This document shows, piece after piece, positions 41,746-50,366 of a stretch of 64,000 nt of DNA (its first letter is position 1; each line of letters begins with the position of its first letter). The notes under the pieces were generated by a model that saw only the letters and a program-made list of their open reading frames with translations, did not search any database and was not told where the DNA came from. The translations under genes were made by a program, and so were the position numbers. The DNA comes from Salinimicrobium xinjiangense DSM 19287 (GTDB lineage: Bacteria; Bacteroidota; Bacteroidia; Flavobacteriales; Flavobacteriaceae), in contig NZ_KE384055.1 of assembly GCF_000423585.1 (NCBI RefSeq), positions 115,795-179,794 on the forward strand. Reading direction: 5' to 3'.

Positions 41746-43089
41746 ATGCAGCAGAAGAAAAATATTGCCATAGTAGGCACGGGACTAGTGGGATCTCTCC
41801 TCGCCCTTCACCTGAGACAAAAAGGACATACAGTCACGGTCTTTGACCGGCGGCCCGATATTCGGACCGTGGAATTCTCCGGACGTTCCATTAACCTTGC
41901 AATGTCCAATCGAGGTTGGAAAGCTCTGCGAGAGGCCGGAGTAGAGGAGGAGGTGAGAAAACTTGCCATTCCTTTGTACCGTAGGGCAATGCACATAAAT
42001 AGCAGTCCGGTATATTTTCAAAATTACGGAAAGGAAGGAGAGGCAATTTATTCAATTTCCCGCGGAGTGCTTAACCGTAAAATGATCGACCTGGCAGAGG
42101 CTGCCGGCGCCGAATTCAGGTTTGAAGAAAAAGTATGGGAAGTAGATCTGTCCGAGGCAAAACTCTATACCGGGGAATCTGAAAAAGGAAACTGGGAGGA
42201 GTACGATTACGATCTGATCTTTGGTGCCGACGGTGCTTTTTCCCGTGTGCGTCACAAAATGCAACGCCAAAGCAGGTTCAATTATTCCCAGCACTTTCTG
42301 GATGTCGGGTATAAAGAACTGCGCATCCCTGCGAATGAGGACGGCACTCATAAACTGGACAAGAATTCCTTCCACATCTGGCCCCGGGGAAAATTTATGT
42401 TGATCGCTATGCCCAACCTCGATGGGAGTTTTACCTGTACACTCTTCCTGCCGTTTGAAGGAGAAAATTCTTTTGAGACTATTACTACCGAAGCTGCTGC
42501 CGAGAATTTCTTTAGTGAATTTTTTCCCGATATTCAACATGAGATCTCGAATCTAACGCGTGATTTCTTTAAAAATCCAACCAGCGCCCTGGTGACGGTG
42601 AAATGTTATCCCTGGACCTATTACGACAAAATTGCCTTGGTAGGCGATGCAGCTCATGCTATAGTTCCTTTTTACGGACAGGGGATGAACGCCGGCTTCG
42701 AAGATATTTCTGAACTCAGCCGACTCGAAGAAGAATATGGAGATGACTGGGAGCAAATCTTTAAGCACTATCAGCAACTCCGGAAGCCAAATGCCGATGC
42801 TGTTGCCGAACTCAGTTACCGCAATTTCCTCGAGATGAGCAGTAAAACTGCCGACGAACAATTTTTGCTTCGGAAAAAAATAGAAAAACGTTTTGCTGAA
42901 AAACATCCTGAACAATGGATCCCCGTCTATTCCCGGGTAACTTTTTCTGAAGCCCCTTATGCTGAAGCTCTGAAATTAGGCGACCAACAAGCCGCGATCA
43001 TGGATGAAGTGATGAAAATACCTGAAATAGAGGAGAAGTGGGATTCCCCGGAAGTGGAGCAGAAGATGCTGGAGTTGCTGGAAAAATAA
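41746..43089 (+). CDS. kmo: Kynurenine 3-monooxygenase
   Basis: This 447-residue FAD enzyme has the GTGLVG dinucleotide motif (10-15), DRRPDIR after the second strand, and EFSGRSINLAMSNRG near 45-59. That last signature is specific for kynurenine 3-monooxygenases. A second FAD motif, GDAAHAIVPFYGQGMNAGFED, is at 300-320. It hydroxylates kynurenine to 3-hydroxykynurenine using NADPH and oxygen, and the kynureninase encoded about 34 kb upstream acts on the product. It stands alone among repeats, preceded by a possible near-leaderless promoter. Confidence 0.96.
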   Translation: MQQKKNIAIVGTGLVGSLLALHLRQKGHTVTVFDRRPDIRTVEFSGRSINLAMSNRGWKALREAGVEEEVRKLAIPLYRRAMHINSSPVYFQNYGKEGEAIYSISRGVLNRKMIDLAEAAGAEFRFEEKVWEVDLSEAKLYTGESEKGNWEEYDYDLIFGADGAFSRVRHKMQRQSRFNYSQHFLDVGYKELRIPANEDGTHKLDKNSFHIWPRGKFMLIAMPNLDGSFTCTLFLPFEGENSFETITTEAAAENFFSEFFPDIQHEISNLTRDFFKNPTSALVTVKCYPWTYYDKIALVGDAAHAIVPFYGQGMNAGFEDISELSRLEEEYGDDWEQIFKHYQQLRKPNADAVAELSYRNFLEMSSKTADEQFLLRKKIEKRFAEKHPEQWIPVYSRVTFSEAPYAEALKLGDQQAAIMDEVMKIPEIEEKWDSPEVEQKMLELLEK

Positions 43090-44155
43090 TTGAAAGTCTG
43101 TAGACGGTGGACGGTAGTTGTAAAAGCAATTGGCTTTTAGCTTTTAGCTGTTGGCTCATTTCTCTTAATTCTTTTCTTTCTGACCAATGATCACCGACCA
43201 CTGAACACTATTTTGTCACCCTGACGCAGGAAGGGTCTCATCTGATTAAGCGGTGAAATCCGCACGGAGCAACAGGATGAGATTCCTCCTGTCGTCGGAA
43301 TGACAAATCATCCATTGTCATCCAGAGCGGAGCTTTTGCGGAGCGAAGGATCTCTACATATAGCCCCCTTCAGGGGGTTGGGGGTAAAAGGAACAGTACT
43401 GCCTACTAACCACTGCTTACTGCCAACTTCTGGCCCAATGTCATCCAGAGCGGAGCTTTTGCGGAGCGAAGGATCTTTACATATAGCCCCCTTCAGGGGG
43501 TTGGGGGTAGAAGGTGGTATCACTATCATATGACTAAACAAATAATCTGATGGATATGTTTCGCCCCTACAGGGCTCTTGTCAGGTGGTTCTTTAAACCC
43601 GGGGTTAAAACCCCGGGCTCTTAATATTGCGCCCCGCTGGGGCTTAAATATGCTGTCCCACTTCTGAAAATCTAAATCAAAAAAAGTTACCTGAAGTCAT
43701 ACTGCAGGGTAGTCCCACTGTTCAGCGGGGGAGGTACTGCGCACTGCCCACTTCACTTCCTGACCACTGCCCACCGCCCACTGACCACTATTTTCAGAGA
43801 TTCCTCCTGCGTCGGAATGACAATTGTCCCGTTTTGTCACCCTGACGCAAGAAGGGTCGCATCTGGTGAGTGGTCCGAATCCTGGTATTCCTTAAACCTT
43901 AAACATTATTCCTTATGAGATGGGATTCCTCCTGCGTCGGAATGACAAAGTCGCTTTTTTGTGTTTTTTTTAGGGAACAGTATTTCTGTTTACTAACCAC
44001 TGCGCACTGCTTACTTCCTGATCACTGACCACTGACCACTGACCACTAATTCAGAGATTCCTCCTGCCGTCGGAATGACATATAGCCCCCTTCAGGGGGT
44101 TGGGGGTAGAAGGGATTTTTCTGCCCACTGCCCACTGATCACTGATCACTGAACA
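43090..44155. repeat. 1.07-kb gene-free repeat block
   Basis: Two tandem copies of a composite ('tgtcatccagagcggagctt', then 'agcccccttcagggggttgg') lie at 43316-43392 and 43438-43515, with a third partial copy at 44079-44112. 'gattcctcctgcgtcggaatg' variants occur at 43281-43302, 43799-43820, 43924-43945 and 44055-44077. 43563-43650 holds the 'gcccctacagggc', 'ccggggttaaaaccccgg' and 'gccccgctggggc' palindromes. The rest is 'ccactgcccactgatcactg' phrases (43733-43790, 43990-44050, 44120-44155). No gene is supported on either strand. Confidence 0.85.
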
Positions 44156-45652
44156 CTAAATATTCTCCTCTTCCACCGTATCAGGATCATAAGCGAGATG
44201 CAGGCTATGGTAGACTCTTTCCACATTTTGCTGGTTCTCCAGGAGAACTATTAGTGTGTCCTCCTCCTGAATTTCTGTAGCTCCGTTGGGAGTGAGGAAT
44301 TTTCCGTTTCTGGAGATCATTGCAATAATGGCCGTACGTGGGAAATGCAGATCCACAATTCTTTTTCCGACCGAAAAATTATCAGGCGGAATGGTGATTT
44401 CCCTGATAAGAGATTTGGTGCCTTCAGAGAGAAAAGCGTCTACAGGGGAGACCTTTTTTGCCTTTTTTGGGAGGGCTACATGCAGCCATTTCGCTACTGT
44501 CGATAAGGTTGTTCCCTGAATAAGGACTGAGGTTAGCGATACAAAGAAAACTATATTAAAGATCATGTGAGCCTTCTCTATTCCGGCAAGGAGAGGATAA
44601 GTTGCAAATACAATTGGCACAGCGCCCCGCAGACCGACCCATGAGATGTACCAGCGGCGGCGCATCTTCATTTTAAAAAAAGAAAGGCTGAGAAAAACTC
44701 CAATCGGTCTGGCTATAAGGATCAGGAAACCTGAAATTAAAATTCCGAGGCCAACGTAAGGGACAATGTCACTCGGATATACCAGCAGCCCCAGGGTAAG
44801 GAAGAGAACGATCTGCATCAGCCAGGCTACCCCGTCAAAAAATCGCATTATTGTTCGCTTGTGGATTAGATCCTGATTTCCGAGGTAGACACCGGCGAGA
44901 TAAACAGCCAGAAATCCATTTCCGCCAAGGCTGTCTGTAGCAGAAAAAACCAGGAACATCAAAGCGATTGCGAGTACCGGGTAAAGTCCCTCGAAATCCA
45001 GGGTGATACGATTAATGATCATTTTGCTCACTTTTCCGAAGAGAAATCCGAGAGCTGCACCGATAAGGATCTGTTGTAAAAACAGCGGAACAATGGAAAG
45101 CAGGCTCTGGTCCTGGTTTACTACCAGCCCAAGAAAGGCGATGGTCAGGAAATAAGCCATGGGATCATTACTACCGCTTTCCAGCTCGAGGGTGGGTCTA
45201 AGGTTTGCTTTCAGCGCCATACTCTTTGCCCGGAGAATGGAAAATACTGCAGCGGCATCTGTAGAAGACACGATTGCACCCAGTAACAATCCCTCATAAA
45301 TGGTAAAATCTGTAATAGCCCAAACGAAGGTGCCTAGGGAAAGGGCAGTGAAAAGGACGCCAAGTGTGGAAAGGGAGATCCCGTGCCACAAAATGGGTTT
45401 TATGCTGCGCCAGTTGGTATCCAGTCCCCCCGAAAATAAGATGAAATTAAGGGACACAATTCCTATGAATTGCGCGAGCTGGGGATCGTCAAATTCGATC
45501 CTTCCAAGTCCCTCAGAACCGGCTAGCATTCCCACCGTTAAGAATAAGATAAGCGTAGGTACACCGAATTTATAGGAAGTTTTCCCGGCAAGGATACTTA
45601 TGAGAAGTAAAAGGGAGCCAATAAGCAATACATTCTCTGTAGTAATATCCAT
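44156..45652 (-). CDS. CPA1-type potassium/proton antiporter with RCK_C domain
   Basis: This 498-residue protein has about 12 membrane helices with FILFSGGLDT and the ion-site signatures SSTDAAAVFSILR and LESGSNDPMAYFL, where the Asp residues should take part in cation/proton exchange. GLRGAVPIVFATYP lies near the last helices. The C-terminal ~90 residues (PPDNFSVGKRIVDLHF, later EIQEEDTLIVLLENQQNVE) form a TrkA-C/RCK_C domain. This layout is that of NhaP2/CvrA, a K+/H+ antiporter of the inner membrane that relieves alkaline or high-potassium stress. Confidence 0.9.
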   Translation of the reverse strand: MDITTENVLLIGSLLLLISILAGKTSYKFGVPTLILFLTVGMLAGSEGLGRIEFDDPQLAQFIGIVSLNFILFSGGLDTNWRSIKPILWHGISLSTLGVLFTALSLGTFVWAITDFTIYEGLLLGAIVSSTDAAAVFSILRAKSMALKANLRPTLELESGSNDPMAYFLTIAFLGLVVNQDQSLLSIVPLFLQQILIGAALGFLFGKVSKMIINRITLDFEGLYPVLAIALMFLVFSATDSLGGNGFLAVYLAGVYLGNQDLIHKRTIMRFFDGVAWLMQIVLFLTLGLLVYPSDIVPYVGLGILISGFLILIARPIGVFLSLSFFKMKMRRRWYISWVGLRGAVPIVFATYPLLAGIEKAHMIFNIVFFVSLTSVLIQGTTLSTVAKWLHVALPKKAKKVSPVDAFLSEGTKSLIREITIPPDNFSVGKRIVDLHFPRTAIIAMISRNGKFLTPNGATEIQEEDTLIVLLENQQNVERVYHSLHLAYDPDTVEEENI

Positions 45653-45710
45653 GGGTCTCAGCGCCGGTTTTCAGGTTGCAAAGAAAGTATTTTTTGCGCT
45701 TTTTGGGAGG

Positions 45711-46373
45711 TTATTGCGAATTGTTTTCTTTTAGCAGCTCAGGAAACTTTTCTTTAAATCTGTTAAACCTGGGAACTGAAACATTTCGGATGTATGGATC
45801 ATTAGGATTCCTTTCTTTATAATCCTGATGGTAATCTTCTGCCTTCCAAAACTTCTGGAATGGAAGCACCTCTACCGAAATGGGCTTCTTATAATCGCCT
45901 GCCAATTCTTTTATTTTTTCTTCAATGATCTTCTTCTGTTCTGCATTCTGATAAAAGATGATGGAGCGGTACTGGGAACCGAGATCCGGTCCCTGTCCGT
46001 TCTTCTGAGTGGGATCCATGGAGCCAAAATAAACATCGGTTAAGGTGGCGAAGTCTATGACCTCTGGATCATAAATGACTTCAACTGCTTCGGCATGTCC
46101 TGTACGGCCGGTATTACTTTCTTCATATGTAGGGTTCTCTGTATGGCCGCCAGCATATCCGGAAATAGCTTCTTTAACTCCGATGACACTTTCAAAAACA
46201 ACTTCCACACACCAGAAGCAGCCACTGGCGAAATAAGCTCTTTTTAGCCCGTCCTGCGGCGGAACTTCAACAGGTTCGGCATTAGCGATCTCGGGTAGGG
46301 TCACAGTACTTTCAGAAGAATTTCCGCAGGCGGTTAGGCTAAAAAACAGTGATATTAGCAGATAAAATTTCAT
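45711..46373 (-). CDS. msrA: Peptide-methionine (S)-S-oxide reductase, lipoprotein form
   Basis: From the ATG at 46373 the protein has 220 residues, with a lipoprotein signal (FFSLTAC, lipidated C16). A longer frame would start inside the preceding gene and hide this signal. The MsrA active site GCFWC is at 51-55, with GYAGGHTENPTYEE, GRTGHAEAVEV and KAEDYHQDY following as usual. It repairs oxidised methionine in envelope proteins. The recycling cysteines near the C-terminus of some MsrA types are not present. It lies 4 bases after the upstream lipoprotein gene, so they form an operon. Confidence 0.94.
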   Translation of the reverse strand: MKFYLLISLFFSLTACGNSSESTVTLPEIANAEPVEVPPQDGLKRAYFASGCFWCVEVVFESVIGVKEAISGYAGGHTENPTYEESNTGRTGHAEAVEVIYDPEVIDFATLTDVYFGSMDPTQKNGQGPDLGSQYRSIIFYQNAEQKKIIEEKIKELAGDYKKPISVEVLPFQKFWKAEDYHQDYKERNPNDPYIRNVSVPRFNRFKEKFPELLKENNSQ

Positions 46374-46377
46374 TTTT

Positions 46378-46953
46378 TCATTCTTTTTTATAGGTTCCTT
46401 CCAGCGTTTTCTTTCCATAGAGCGCATAATCTGTTGCAACTTCTCCATTGGTAGAAAAGCCCAGCCAGTCGAGTTCCACGCCGCCGTCGGGAGTAAATAC
46501 TAATGTCGCTATAGGGATGTTTTTATCAAAATCGTCCCAGGGTAAGGCTCTGTCCGGCTCAATCTCGCGAGAAGCAGAAATAAAAAATAAATCGGCAGTA
46601 TTTTCTCCGGATTTACGGGTTTGGGCGGTGATGTACAGTTTATCCTTATCAATACACCATTCGGTAGGTTTATCAAAATCGATCTCTATACAGTCACAGT
46701 TACAGTCGGTCGCAGCTTTTCCATCCACTATCTTCCGGTAACGACCATCCAGGTTGGCTGCAATCTCGGGTTGCACAGGTTCTGCTCTTTCAGTTTGTAC
46801 TGCGTCTCTTTCTTCCTGAATGTTTCCCGGGGGTGGCATTTCCGAAGAAATTGTATCCTGCCCGTTAACATCGGAAGAAGTCGTTGTCGTACTTTTCCGA
46901 TCGTTACATCCAACGAGCACTACCGACAACAATAAAAAGATCAGCTTTCTCAT
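46378..46953 (-). CDS. Lipoprotein of unknown function with a cysteine cluster
   Basis: The 191-residue protein has a lipoprotein signal peptide with lipidated C16 (VLVGCND), then a low-complexity Thr/Ser/Glu/Pro linker up to about residue 68, and a globular domain. The domain contains ATDCNCDCIEIDF and TEWCIDKDKL, giving four cysteines close together that could bind a metal or form disulfides. It ends with LYGKKTLEGTYKKE. I do not recognise the family. It is the first gene of a unit with the lipoprotein MsrA, which suggests an envelope redox or stress setting. Confidence 0.7.
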   Translation of the reverse strand: MRKLIFLLLSVVLVGCNDRKSTTTTSSDVNGQDTISSEMPPPGNIQEERDAVQTERAEPVQPEIAANLDGRYRKIVDGKAATDCNCDCIEIDFDKPTEWCIDKDKLYITAQTRKSGENTADLFFISASREIEPDRALPWDDFDKNIPIATLVFTPDGGVELDWLGFSTNGEVATDYALYGKKTLEGTYKKE

Positions 46954-47111
46954 ATTTGTAGGTTTAATCCTTAAAGGTAAGCCTTCCTGCTTTCTTTTTT
47001 GTGAAATAGATGTTAATCAGGTCGTTTGAAAATCGAACCTAGAGCCTGGAATCTAGAGTCTAGACTTTTATTTCTATTCGTCTAGACTCTAGACTCTAAG
47101 ATCTAGTCTCT

Positions 47112-47145
47112 AAAAAAGAAAAACCCCTCACTTGCGCGAAGGGTT
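47112..47145 (-). terminator. Terminator of the Nif3/coiled-coil operon
   Basis: On the minus strand the arms AACCC and GGGGTT (with TTCGCGCAAGTGA between) are followed by TTTTTC and a T-rich run. It lies about 27 bases after the stop of the 259-residue coiled-coil gene. Confidence 0.75.
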
Positions 47146-47171
47146 CCTGATATTTAACAATGTGGTATGAA

Positions 47172-47951
47172 TTAGAATTTCTGAAATAATTCTCCCATTT
47201 TCTCTCTTTCTTCTTTTGCAAGTTCCTCATCAACAAGGATACGACCACTGTGCTCATCTGTAATGATCTTTCTGCGGCCGGCGATCTCCATGATCACCTG
47301 TGGAGGAATGGTAAAGAAAGAACCTCCCGAAGCTCCTCTCTCAACAGGTACAACGGCAAGACCGTTCTTTACGCTGCCGCGGATCCTCTTATAGGCATTT
47401 ACAAGACGCTCTTCAATTTGCTCCTGGAACTCTTCAGATTTCTTGATCAAAGCCTGCTCTTCTTTTTCAGTTTCGGCAAGGATCTCATCAAGTTCACTTT
47501 TCTTGTGGTCAAGATGCTTTTGACGTTCGGCAAGACGCTCACGGGTCTGTTCGATCACTTCTTTCTTCTGGTCGATCTGTGCACGATATTCTCTAATCTG
47601 CTTTTCGGCAAGTTCTATTTCCAGCTCCTGAAATTCCACTTCCTTGGAAAGGGCGTTAAATTCGCGGTTATTGCGAACATTCTTTTGTTGCTCAGAATAT
47701 TTTTTGATCAAGGCTTTTGCATCCTCTATAAGGATCTTTTTAGCGTTGATATCCTGATCGATCACTTCAAGATCGGCTTCCATTTTCTCCATTCGGGTAG
47801 TAAGGCCTGCTACTTCATCTTCAAGATCTTCTACTTCCAGAGGAAGTTCACCCCGTACATTCCTTATTTCGTCCACACGGGAATCAATAAGTTGTAGATC
47901 GTACAACGCTCTTAACTTCTCTTCTACAGTAACATCGGTTTTTTTTGCCAT
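47172..47951 (-). CDS. Coiled-coil protein with a degenerate C4-type zinc ribbon
   Basis: This 259-residue protein is a long coiled coil (about residues 35-190) followed by a small C-terminal domain. That domain aligns with the zinc ribbon of the zf-RING_7 family (GSFFTIPPQVIMEIAGRRKII, then SGRILVDEEL), but all four zinc-binding cysteines are replaced, including the usual C..C before FFTIPP and the C.YCGR site (here EHSGR). The loss appears to be shared by relatives in Bacteroidota. It follows the Nif3 gene by 2 bases. The function is not known. Confidence 0.85.
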   Translation of the reverse strand: MAKKTDVTVEEKLRALYDLQLIDSRVDEIRNVRGELPLEVEDLEDEVAGLTTRMEKMEADLEVIDQDINAKKILIEDAKALIKKYSEQQKNVRNNREFNALSKEVEFQELEIELAEKQIREYRAQIDQKKEVIEQTRERLAERQKHLDHKKSELDEILAETEKEEQALIKKSEEFQEQIEERLVNAYKRIRGSVKNGLAVVPVERGASGGSFFTIPPQVIMEIAGRRKIITDEHSGRILVDEELAKEEREKMGELFQKF

Positions 47952-47953
47952 AC

Positions 47954-49048
47954 TTAAAAATACTTGATAGGATTGGTATCTGTGTTTGATAAAACGACTG
48001 CAAAATTAGCAAAATTTTTCTTAAGAAAAGAGGCTAAGAGATTTTTTGTGTATTGCTCGCTTTCATAGTGTCCAATGTCTGCCAACACCAGTTTTTGCTC
48101 AGCTTTATAGAAGTCGTGATACTTAAGATCGGCAGTGAGATAAATATCTGCTCCCGCAGCTGCTGCATTTCCAATGGCAAAGCTTCCGCTGCCGCCCAGA
48201 ACAGCAACTTTTTTAATGGGTTTTTTCAGCAGTTCTGAATGTCTTATACAACCCGTACCGAAGATGGTTTTAACCTGTTCCAAAAATGACATTTCCGGAA
48301 CCTCTTCTTCCAGCTCTCCGATCATTCCCATTCCTATATGCTGATTCTTATTTTCAAGAGTTATCACCTCATACGCTACTTCTTCATAGGGATGACTCTC
48401 AAAAAGGGCATTTAATACTGCTCTTTCAAAATGCTTCGGAAAAGTAATCCCAATCTGAACTTCTGCCTCATAATGTATCTCTCCTTTTTGCCCAATGACG
48501 GGATTGGCTTCTTCGTTTCCGCGGAAGGATCCGCTGCCTTCCAGGTTAAAACTGCAGTGGTCATAGTTGCCAATACTTCCTGCACCGGCCGCGAACAATG
48601 CCTCCCGGACTCCTGCTGCATCTTTCTTGGGAACAAAGGTGATCAGTTTTTTAATGCTGCCCGACTGCGGAATAAGGATCTTTCTGTTTTTCAAGCCCAG
48701 TTGTTCACAGATCATATCATTCACACCCCTGAAGCTGTTGTCCAGTGCGGTGTGAATGGCATAGATCGCTATGTCGTTCTTAATCGCTTTTAAAACGGTC
48801 CTCTCCACATAATTACTACCGGTGAGCCTTTTCAAGCCGGAAAATATAATGGGATGAAAACTCACGATTAAGTTACAGTTATTCTCTACAGCCTCTTCAA
48901 CGACTGCTTCGAGAGTGTCTAAGGTTACCAGGACCCCTTTTACTTTTGCGTCCGGAGAACCCGTAAGCAGGCCCACATTGTCAAAATCCTCTGCGTAAGC
49001 TGTGGGTGCAAAAGACTCCAATTCGTTTATTACGTCACGAATAAGCAT
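47954..49048 (-). CDS. Nif3-like dinuclear metal center protein
   Basis: The 364-residue protein is a Nif3/YbgI family member of the long form. The two conserved halves, NVGLLTGSPDA with SFHPIIFSGLKRL near the N-terminus and LADIGHYESEQYTKN near the C-terminus, carry the His/Glu/Asp ligands for two metal ions. Between them is the inserted PII-like domain (about residues 125-235, LITFVPKKDAAGVREALFAAGAG). The family has been described as a GTP cyclohydrolase-like scaffold, but its real role is unsettled. It is the first gene of a unit with the coiled-coil protein. Confidence 0.93.
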   Translation of the reverse strand: MLIRDVINELESFAPTAYAEDFDNVGLLTGSPDAKVKGVLVTLDTLEAVVEEAVENNCNLIVSFHPIIFSGLKRLTGSNYVERTVLKAIKNDIAIYAIHTALDNSFRGVNDMICEQLGLKNRKILIPQSGSIKKLITFVPKKDAAGVREALFAAGAGSIGNYDHCSFNLEGSGSFRGNEEANPVIGQKGEIHYEAEVQIGITFPKHFERAVLNALFESHPYEEVAYEVITLENKNQHIGMGMIGELEEEVPEMSFLEQVKTIFGTGCIRHSELLKKPIKKVAVLGGSGSFAIGNAAAAGADIYLTADLKYHDFYKAEQKLVLADIGHYESEQYTKNLLASFLKKNFANFAVVLSNTDTNPIKYF

Positions 49049-49071
49049 ATCATTAATTTTTTGGAAGTATT

Positions 49072-49079
49072 CAAAGATA
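49072..49079 (-). promoter_or_regulatory. TAnnTTTG element for the Nif3 operon
   Basis: TATCTTTG on the minus strand matches the -7 consensus exactly and lies 23 bases before the Nif3 start codon. The region upstream is the 'gtctgtggtctgtagtctg' phrase (49093-49111), where no -33 TTG is evident. Confidence 0.55.
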
Positions 49080-49250
49080 GAAATTTAGATGAAGTCTGTG
49101 GTCTGTAGTCTGTAGTTGGTAGTTTACAATTTTCCCTGCCTACCGTCTCCCGACTACCGTCTCCTGTCTACCGTCTGGAAAAGTGGAAAATGGAGCAAAA
49201 TTCTACGTTCCGGGATCAAAAATTCCCATTCAACTTTCAAACAAAAAATT

Positions 49251-49258
49251 TACCTTCG
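49251..49258 (+). promoter_or_regulatory. Candidate -7 element for lpxK
   Basis: TACCTTCG differs at one base from TAnnTTTG and lies 5 bases before the ATG at 49264, so a leaderless or near-leaderless transcript is implied. It argues against starting translation at the earlier in-frame ATG at 49183, which would be upstream of this box. Confidence 0.45.
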
Positions 49259-49263
49259 CTATC

Positions 49264-50274
49264 ATGTTGACACCCCGAAAATTTCTTTTTCCTTTCTCTG
49301 TCCTTTATGGCGGAGTAATGCGGCTGCGGAATAAACTCTATGACCGCGGAATTCTTTCTTCCCGAAAATTTGATGTTCCTGTAATAGCTGTAGGAAACCT
49401 GAGCATGGGCGGTACAGGGAAAACTCCCATGGTGGAATATCTCGTTTCCATGCTAAAAAATGATTATAGGGTAGCTGTGCTTAGCCGGGGTTACAGAAGA
49501 AAAAGCAGCGGATTTATTTTACTTACGGGACAGGAAACAGCGACCGAAGCAGGAGATGAGCCCCTGCAGTTCAAGCAGAAATTCCCATCTGCATTGGTTG
49601 CTGTTGATGAGGACAGGATCAATGGAATTGAACAATTACTACAGGAAAATCCGACGCCGGAAGTGGTCTTACTGGATGATGCTTTTCAACACAGAAAAGT
49701 TGAGGCCGGTTTCTACATCCTGTTGACTTCATACACACATCTTTACAGGAATGATCTTGTGCTACCGGCCGGGAATCTCCGGGAGCCTGCATCGGGGGCA
49801 AAAAGGGCAGATGTTATTGTAGTTACCAAATGTCCTGCTGATATGAGTATCCCGGAAATGAAAGGCATCATCAAAAAATTGAAGCCCAAAAAGGATCAGG
49901 AAGTTTTCTTTACTACAATAGGTTATAGTGACAGTGTGTTTGGGAGGAACAGGTCTCTTAAACTCGAGGAGCTCAAGAAAACTGAATTTACTCTGGTAAC
50001 AGGTATTGCAAATCCGAAGCCTTTGGTAGAATACCTTGAATCTCTCGGCTTAAAATTCAGTCATAAAGCTTATCGGGATCACCACAATTTTTCTGAAGAG
50101 GAGTTGAAGGAGCTTCAGTTCGAAGAGCTTATTATTACTACCGAAAAAGATTATATGCGACTCAGGAACGAGATCTCCCGCGAAAAGATCTTTTACCTGC
50201 CAATAAAAACCCATTTCCTTGAAAGAGGGGAGAGTTTTGATGAACAGATCAAAGATTATGTGCAAAAAAAATGA
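49264..50274 (+). CDS. lpxK: Tetraacyldisaccharide 4'-kinase
   Basis: From the ATG at 49264 the protein has 336 residues, a normal length. LpxK phosphorylates the lipid A disaccharide at the inner membrane. The N-terminal hydrophobic helix (RKFLFPFSVLYGGVM) anchors it, and GNLSMGGTGKTP (44-55) is the Walker A loop, exactly as in known LpxK. LSRGYRRKSSGF and DDAFQHRKVEAGFYILL follow, with the DD pair at the catalytic metal site. A longer frame from 49183 begins in phrase-repeat DNA and lacks family similarity. Confidence 0.93.
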   Translation: MLTPRKFLFPFSVLYGGVMRLRNKLYDRGILSSRKFDVPVIAVGNLSMGGTGKTPMVEYLVSMLKNDYRVAVLSRGYRRKSSGFILLTGQETATEAGDEPLQFKQKFPSALVAVDEDRINGIEQLLQENPTPEVVLLDDAFQHRKVEAGFYILLTSYTHLYRNDLVLPAGNLREPASGAKRADVIVVTKCPADMSIPEMKGIIKKLKPKKDQEVFFTTIGYSDSVFGRNRSLKLEELKKTEFTLVTGIANPKPLVEYLESLGLKFSHKAYRDHHNFSEEELKELQFEELIITTEKDYMRLRNEISREKIFYLPIKTHFLERGESFDEQIKDYVQKK

Positions 50275-50300
50275 GACCGTGGAGAGGTCTCATTTTTGTA
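50271..50300 (+). terminator. Terminator of lpxK
   Basis: ATGAGACC (50271-50278), a 7-base loop, and GGTCTCAT (50286-50293) form a perfect 8-bp stem followed by TTTTTGT. The left arm overlaps the lpxK stop codon. Confidence 0.85.
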
Positions 50301-50366
50301 TTTTGGCTAATTCAAACTATCTTTAACAATAACCTGAGCCATTAAATTATCAAAGGGTGTGCCAAT

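Noticed and set aside
43300-43541. Matching open frames on both strands over the duplicated composite
   Set aside because: Both contain an internal repeat caused by the DNA duplication, with no start context or family resemblance.
47250-47897. A 215-codon plus-strand frame opposite the coiled-coil gene
   Set aside because: It is a shadow produced by the Glu/Lys-rich codons of the true gene, read as Phe/Leu-rich sequence.
49183-49263. Longer N-terminus for lpxK
   Set aside because: The extra codons come from phrase-repeat DNA, lie before the -7 element, and LpxK proteins normally start close to the RKFLFPFS helix.
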